Positions 60,468 to 64,000 of a stretch of 64,000 bases of DNA are shown one piece after another. Position 1 is the stretch's first letter, and every line of letters begins with the position of its first letter. Position numbers and translations under genes: made by a program. The notes below the pieces were generated by a model. The model was not told where the DNA came from and ran no database searches. It saw only the letters and a list, made by a program, of their open reading frames with translations. Location of the stretch: contig NZ_JAHWFK010000004.1 in NCBI RefSeq assembly GCF_019710575.1, positions 186,001 through 250,000 of the forward strand, given 5' to 3'. This stretch comes from Paractinoplanes polyasparticus (GTDB lineage: Bacteria; Actinomycetota; Actinomycetes; Mycobacteriales; Micromonosporaceae).

Positions 60468-61613
60468 CTAGGGCGTCCAGATCCACGTCGTGTTGAGCAG
60501 CTTGCCTTCCTCGGCCCGCGAGCCCTTCCACTGGGCGCCGCCGAAGACGACCATGCGGATCCCGGCGGCGACGACCGTCCGCCCGGACGCGTCGCCGCCG
60601 GGGATGTCGGGCACCTTCTCCCACGTACCGGATTCCGTGTTGAGCACCGCCTCGGCGACCACGGGATAGAGGGCGGAGGTGGCCGTGCGGGCCCCGGCGC
60701 CGAGCTCTTCGCCGCCCGGTGGATCCGGCAGGGGTGACCACCGGCCGGTGGCCGGGTCGAGCAGGCCGCCGTTGGGATACGTACGGCCCCAGTTGTTGAC
60801 CTGCCCGCCGTCGGCGCCGCCGGGCGTCGGATTGACCAGGCCGCCGTCGGTCCGCAGCCACGGCCCGGTGAACAGCATCGGCGCGTCCGGGAGCCGGCGC
60901 CACGTGCCGGCACCGAGATTCAGCGCGGCCACCCGGGTGAGCGATGGCTTCTCCCCGTTCGGGTCGGGCACCAGCTCGTGGTCGAACAGCAGCAGCTCCC
61001 GGCCGCTCCACTCCAGGGTGCGGCTGAACGCGGCGCCCAGCGGGTCGTCCGGCAGGGCGTTCCAGCGCATCGTCGCCGGGTCCAGGACGTAGTCGGGGCC
61101 GGAGCCGTACTCGTCGGTGTTCCGATAGGCGACCAGCCGATCGCCGGCGTCCACGAGCTCGTAGCCGGACCGGCGGTCGAACGGTGCCGGCCACCGCGTC
61201 CAGCTGTCCTTGTCGACGCGGTAGCCGAGCACCTCGCGCCGGGTGGTGTCGGGCAGCACGTACGCCGTCGGCCCGATCACCACACCCTGGGCGCCCAGCA
61301 GCGGAACCGGAGGCGAGGCGACCGGCCGCCAGCGGTTGGTCGCCGGGTCGAGCGCGGCCGCGTCGGTCACCGGCGTGGGGTCGACGGCGCAGCTGGCGTT
61401 GGGCGGGCACGGCGCGGAGTCGCTGCCGCCCAGCAGCAGCACCTCGGTGCCCGTCCACAGCCCCAGCGCCTGCTCGCGCGGGCTCAGCGGCCCGCCGGTC
61501 ACCTGCTGCCAGCCTTCCGGCACGGCCGCCTCGGTCACCGGCGGAGCTGCCGGGCCGCAGGCCGACGATCCGCACAACGCCGCCGCGACGAGCATCCCCC
61601 GGCCAAGTCTCAT
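60468..61613 (-). CDS. Lipoprotein with Kelch-like repeats
   Basis: 381 residues; ATG 61613 gives a signal peptide with lipobox SSAC (Cys 19). The mature part holds repeats of the form VLLLGG, DAAALDPATNRWRPVASPP, YVLDPATMRWNALPDDP, GGLLDPATGRWSPLPDPPGGEE, AVLNTESGTWEKVPDIPGG and MVVFGG, characteristic of a Kelch/galactose-oxidase-like beta-propeller. It is presumably a surface binding protein; catalytic residues of galactose oxidase are not seen. Confidence 0.85.
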   Translation of the reverse strand: MRLGRGMLVAAALCGSSACGPAAPPVTEAAVPEGWQQVTGGPLSPREQALGLWTGTEVLLLGGSDSAPCPPNASCAVDPTPVTDAAALDPATNRWRPVASPPVPLLGAQGVVIGPTAYVLPDTTRREVLGYRVDKDSWTRWPAPFDRRSGYELVDAGDRLVAYRNTDEYGSGPDYVLDPATMRWNALPDDPLGAAFSRTLEWSGRELLLFDHELVPDPNGEKPSLTRVAALNLGAGTWRRLPDAPMLFTGPWLRTDGGLVNPTPGGADGGQVNNWGRTYPNGGLLDPATGRWSPLPDPPGGEELGAGARTATSALYPVVAEAVLNTESGTWEKVPDIPGGDASGRTVVAAGIRMVVFGGAQWKGSRAEEGKLLNTTWIWTP

Positions 61614-61653
61614 GGGCGTCAGACTCCGAGCCGGCCGGTCCGGTTCCCCGCGG

Positions 61654-62697
61654 TCACTGATCCGGGCGAGCACTCCCGGCCGGGACCGGGTCGTCGGCGG
61701 CGATCCGGGCGGCGGCCTCGTCGCGGCGGTTGGCCAGCACGCTGGTGATGGTGACCGTGATCAGGGTGACCGCGATGACGCCCAGCGAGGCCAGGGTCGG
61801 CACCTCGGGCAGCCAGGTCCAGATGCCGTGCGCCCAGTGCAGCACCAGCTTGACGCCGATGAAGGCCAGGATGACGGCCAGGCCGTAGTCGAGGTGGCGC
61901 AGCTTGTCGAGCACGTTGCGGAGCACGAAGTAGAGGGCGCGCAGACCCATCAGGGCGAAGGCGTTGGTCGCGAAGACCAGGTACGGATCCTCGGTCACGC
62001 CGTACACGGCCGGCACCGAGTCGACGGCGAACACGACGTCGGTCATGAAGACGGCGACCACCACGACGGCCAGGGGCGTCAGCACCCGGCGGCCGGCCTG
62101 GCGGATGACCATCTTGCTGCCGTGGTACTCCTTCGTGACTCCGAAGAACCGGCGCAGGAGCTTGACACTGCGCATGTTGTCGATGTCGACCGCGTGTTCC
62201 TCGCCCTTCCGGGCGTCCCGCATGACCTTGATCGCGGTCACCAGCAGCACGGCCCCGAACAGCAGGAACGCCCAGGTGCCGGCCTGCAGCACGGCCGCGC
62301 CGAGCGCGATGAAGATGCCTCGCAGCACCAGGGCGCCGGCGATGCCGTACAGCAGAACCCGCTGGGCCAGGGCCGACGGCACGGCGAAGGCGCTGAGCAG
62401 CAGCATGAAGACGAACAGGTTGTCGACCGACAGCGATTTCTCGACCACGAACCCGGTGTAGAACTCCACTGCCGGCTTGCTGCCGTACGCCCACCACAGC
62501 ACCAGGCCGAACACGGCCGGCAGGGTCAGGTAGAAGACCGACCAGCCGACGGCCTCGCGCATCGGCACGTCGTGCGGCCGGCGGGTGACGACGAAGTCGG
62601 CGGCCAGCAACCCCAGCAGGACCACGATGCTGATGATCCACAACTGCGGCGAAGCGACGGTTTCGAGTGGGGCGGCAAGGGTGACACTATGCGACAT
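61654..62697 (-). CDS. TerC-family membrane protein under riboswitch control
   Basis: 347 residues; ATG 62697 has GAGGAGG 7-13 nt upstream. About nine helices; the TerC signatures EKSLSVDNLFVFMLLLSAFAVP and MTDVVFAVDSVPAVYGVTEDPYLVFATNAFALMGLRALYFVL contain the conserved acidic residues thought to handle divalent metal (Mn2+) in TerC/Alx/MeeF proteins. The upstream yybP-ykoY riboswitch supports a role in manganese export or metalation of exported proteins. A Pro/Ala-rich tail follows the last helix. Confidence 0.95.
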   Translation of the reverse strand: MSHSVTLAAPLETVASPQLWIISIVVLLGLLAADFVVTRRPHDVPMREAVGWSVFYLTLPAVFGLVLWWAYGSKPAVEFYTGFVVEKSLSVDNLFVFMLLLSAFAVPSALAQRVLLYGIAGALVLRGIFIALGAAVLQAGTWAFLLFGAVLLVTAIKVMRDARKGEEHAVDIDNMRSVKLLRRFFGVTKEYHGSKMVIRQAGRRVLTPLAVVVVAVFMTDVVFAVDSVPAVYGVTEDPYLVFATNAFALMGLRALYFVLRNVLDKLRHLDYGLAVILAFIGVKLVLHWAHGIWTWLPEVPTLASLGVIAVTLITVTITSVLANRRDEAAARIAADDPVPAGSARPDQ

Positions 62698-62730
62698 CAG
62701 GGAGCCTCCTCGGAGATGTGCGCCATCGTC

Positions 62731-62828
62731 CGAGGTCTCCCTCACCTGCTGGTGTGGCAGGCGAGCGCACGGGGGCATGCCGAGATGCCCGTGATGACCG
62801 CGACGCTCTTTGTGAGGTACTCCCCTCG
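62731..62828 (-). ncRNA. yybP-ykoY manganese riboswitch upstream of terC
   Basis: On the minus strand CGAGGGGAGUA (from 62828) and GGAGACCUCG (to 62731) give the family's conserved internal-loop sequences GGGGAGUA and GAGACC, closed by a covarying P1 (CGAGG with CCUCG). P2 (CCUCAC with GUGAGG) is perfect, and a GUCAUC segment lies in the inner part. Downstream UCCGAGG (62714-62708) is complementary to the P1 3' strand and overlaps the Shine-Dalgarno GGAGG, giving a plausible switch: Mn2+ stabilises P1 and frees the ribosome site. Confidence 0.87.
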
Positions 62829-62943
62829 CCGCGCACACTAGCCCACGATCTTGGACACGGCCAAGTCCCCGGGTGGTGAATCACGCGAACCGGTTGACGC
62901 CGTCGCCGCTCCGTCGCATCGTGAATGAAGAGGGAGGTCAGCC

Positions 62944-63054
62944 ATGCTTCTCGACATCCTGCTGGGCACCTTGCTGGTGGTCAGCGCCCTGATCTCGATG
63001 GCGGCGCTGTCGCTGACGGCCGGCTACCGCCATCACCATCGCCACCGCCACTAG
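62944..63054 (+). CDS. 36-residue membrane peptide with His-rich C-terminus
   Basis: ATG 62944 with a strong GAGGGAGGT site 4-12 nt upstream. Residues 2-26 form one transmembrane helix (LLDILLGTLLVVSALISMAAL), and the tail reads GYRHHHRHRH. Six of the last seven residues are His or Arg, so it may bind a metal. It is divergent from the riboswitch-controlled TerC gene (115 bp from riboswitch to start), which makes a link to metal handling attractive but unproved. Confidence 0.6.
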   Translation: MLLDILLGTLLVVSALISMAALSLTAGYRHHHRHRH

Positions 63055-63073
63055 GAGCGGACGAACACCGGCA

Positions 63074-63091
63074 CCCCTCTAGGGTGAGGGG
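63074..63091 (+). promoter_or_regulatory. Hairpin covering the ribosome site of the aldose epimerase gene
   Basis: CCCCTC (63074-63079) pairs with GAGGGG (63086-63091), loop TAGGGT. The 3' arm is the Shine-Dalgarno region ending 1 nt before ATG 63092, so translation could be limited by this hairpin. Confidence 0.35.
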
Positions 63092-64000
63092 ATGTCCGCA
63101 CCGCAAGATCGCCCCGAGCGCTGGGGAGCGACGTCCGATGGCCCCGTCGACCGCTACGTCCTTGCCAACGGCGAGGGCATGCGGGTCGGCATCCTTACGT
63201 ACGGGGGGATCGTCCAGAGCGTCGAGGTGCCCGACCGGGCGGGCGCGACGGCCAACGTCGTTCTCGGCTTCGATCGGCTGCAGCGCTATGTCGACAACCC
63301 CGGCCCGTATTTCGGCGCTCTTGTCGGCCGGTACGGCAACCGCATAGCCCGGGGCCGCTTCACGCTCGACGGCACGACCTACGAGCTGCCGATCAACAAC
63401 GGCCCGAACAGCCTGCACGGCGGAGCCACCGGCTTCGACAAACGGATCTGGTCGGCCACCCGGACGGAGGACGCCGTCGAGCTGCGGCTGATCAGCCCCG
63501 ACGGGGATCAGGGCTACCCCGGCGCCCTGACGGTCACGGTGCGCTACACCCTCACCGCCGGCAACGCGCTCAGGATCGACTACGAGGCGACCACCGACGC
63601 GCCGACCGTCGTCAACCTGACCAACCACAGCTACTTCAATCTCGGCGGCGAGGGCAGCGGCGACATCTACGGCCACCGGGTACGGCTCCACGCCGGCCAT
63701 TTCACACCGGTGGACGCCGACCTGATCCCGACCGGCGAGCTACGCCCGGTGGCGGGCACGCCGATGGACTTCCGCGAGCCGGTAGCCGTCGGCGAGCGCA
63801 TCCGCACCGGCGATGAGCAGCTGAGCCACGCCGGCGGCTACGACCACAACTGGGTCCTCGACCGTTCGGACAGCGCTCTGACCGCGGCGGCCGAGGTGAG
63901 CGACCCGGTCAGCGGCCGGACGCTGACCGTCTCCACCACCGAGCCCGGTCTGCAGTTCTATTCGGGTAACTTCCTCGACGGCACGATGATCGGCACGAGC
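63092..64000 (+). CDS. galM: Aldose 1-epimerase (galactose mutarotase), 3' end outside the window
   Basis: 303 codons are visible from ATG 63092. The beta-supersandwich mutarotase signature is clear: ILTYGGIVQSVEVPDR, FGALVGRYGNRIARGRF, INNGPNSLHGG with the first catalytic His, VVNLTNHSYFNLGG with the second, and TTEPGLQFYSGNFLDG, whose Glu is the catalytic base. It converts alpha- to beta-anomers of galactose or glucose in the cytoplasm (no signal peptide). Only about 25-40 C-terminal residues should be missing. No regulatory partner is visible. Confidence 0.95.
   Translation, partial: MSAPQDRPERWGATSDGPVDRYVLANGEGMRVGILTYGGIVQSVEVPDRAGATANVVLGFDRLQRYVDNPGPYFGALVGRYGNRIARGRFTLDGTTYELPINNGPNSLHGGATGFDKRIWSATRTEDAVELRLISPDGDQGYPGALTVTVRYTLTAGNALRIDYEATTDAPTVVNLTNHSYFNLGGEGSGDIYGHRVRLHAGHFTPVDADLIPTGELRPVAGTPMDFREPVAVGERIRTGDEQLSHAGGYDHNWVLDRSDSALTAAAEVSDPVSGRTLTVSTTEPGLQFYSGNFLDGTMIGTS

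Noticed and set aside
1..64000. tRNA, rRNA genes or CRISPR arrays
   Set aside because: No T-loop/acceptor patterns, rRNA signatures or regularly spaced repeats were noticed on reading; a tRNAscan or CRISPR search could not be run.

Overview
The window is high-GC DNA with strongly G/C-biased third codon positions, frequent GTG starts and many 4-nt ATGA/GTGA gene overlaps. Families such as DUF397/DUF5753 regulators, PF04672 methyltransferase, GPP34, SpdB-like DUF2637 and SigE-type sigma remnants point to a filamentous actinomycete, most likely Micromonosporaceae (Actinoplanes-like). The genus is an inference.

Layout. 1-1037: 5' part of a CHASE3/HAMP sensor histidine kinase, running off the left edge. 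About 1.9-5.5 kb: an IS110 hot spot with two head-to-head IS110-family recombinase genes and a third C-terminal remnant. 5.5-8.0 kb: a DHA2-type MFS exporter, a small hypothetical gene and a divergent TetR regulator with a palindrome between the two main genes. 8.1-12.4 kb: a Tn554-like tnpA-tnpB-tnpC recombinase module whose tnpB carries a one-base frameshift. 12.7-29.7 kb: an accessory island on the minus strand with two replication-relaxation proteins, a seven-gene operon (TPR-like protein, methyltransferase, radical SAM enzyme, two diverged RNase H-fold-like paralogues, P-loop nucleotide kinase, NUDIX), then GNAT, APC permease, GPP34, two WhiJ-type XRE regulator sets and SpdB-like DUF2637. 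The island abuts what looks like the severed 3' end of a SigE-type sigma gene near 29.71 kb, whose membrane-anchored partner gene follows intact.

29.8-64 kb looks like chromosomal backbone specialised in nutrient uptake. It holds a winged-helix/membrane-protein pair; a cyclic-nucleotide-binding, thioredoxin-reductase-like flavoprotein lacking the CxxC; a LacI-controlled ABC importer; VOC and secreted carbohydrate-active proteins (DNRLRE protein, GH16 glucanase); and a DeoR-linked sugar operon. That operon (binding protein, two permeases, class II aldolase, ADP-dependent sugar kinase family, mannose-6-P isomerase family) could take a hexose phosphate to triose phosphates. A ROK regulator is followed by an ssu-type sulfonate operon (SsuA, SsuC, SsuB, flavin monooxygenase, and an ssuD gene broken by an internal deletion). 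The right end carries a CAP-domain protein, a lipoprotein with Kelch-like repeats, a TerC-family membrane protein preceded by a clear yybP-ykoY (Mn2+) riboswitch, a divergent 36-residue His-tailed membrane peptide, and a partial aldose 1-epimerase.

The most promising undescribed item is the radical SAM / paralogue pair / kinase / NUDIX operon at 15.1-20.5 kb. The clearest regulatory discovery is the riboswitch at 62.73-62.83 kb. Four genes appear broken: tnpB, ssuD, an amber-interrupted small gene at 26.2-26.6 kb, and a membrane protein whose reading frame seems altered at an 8-G run at 44.58 kb.
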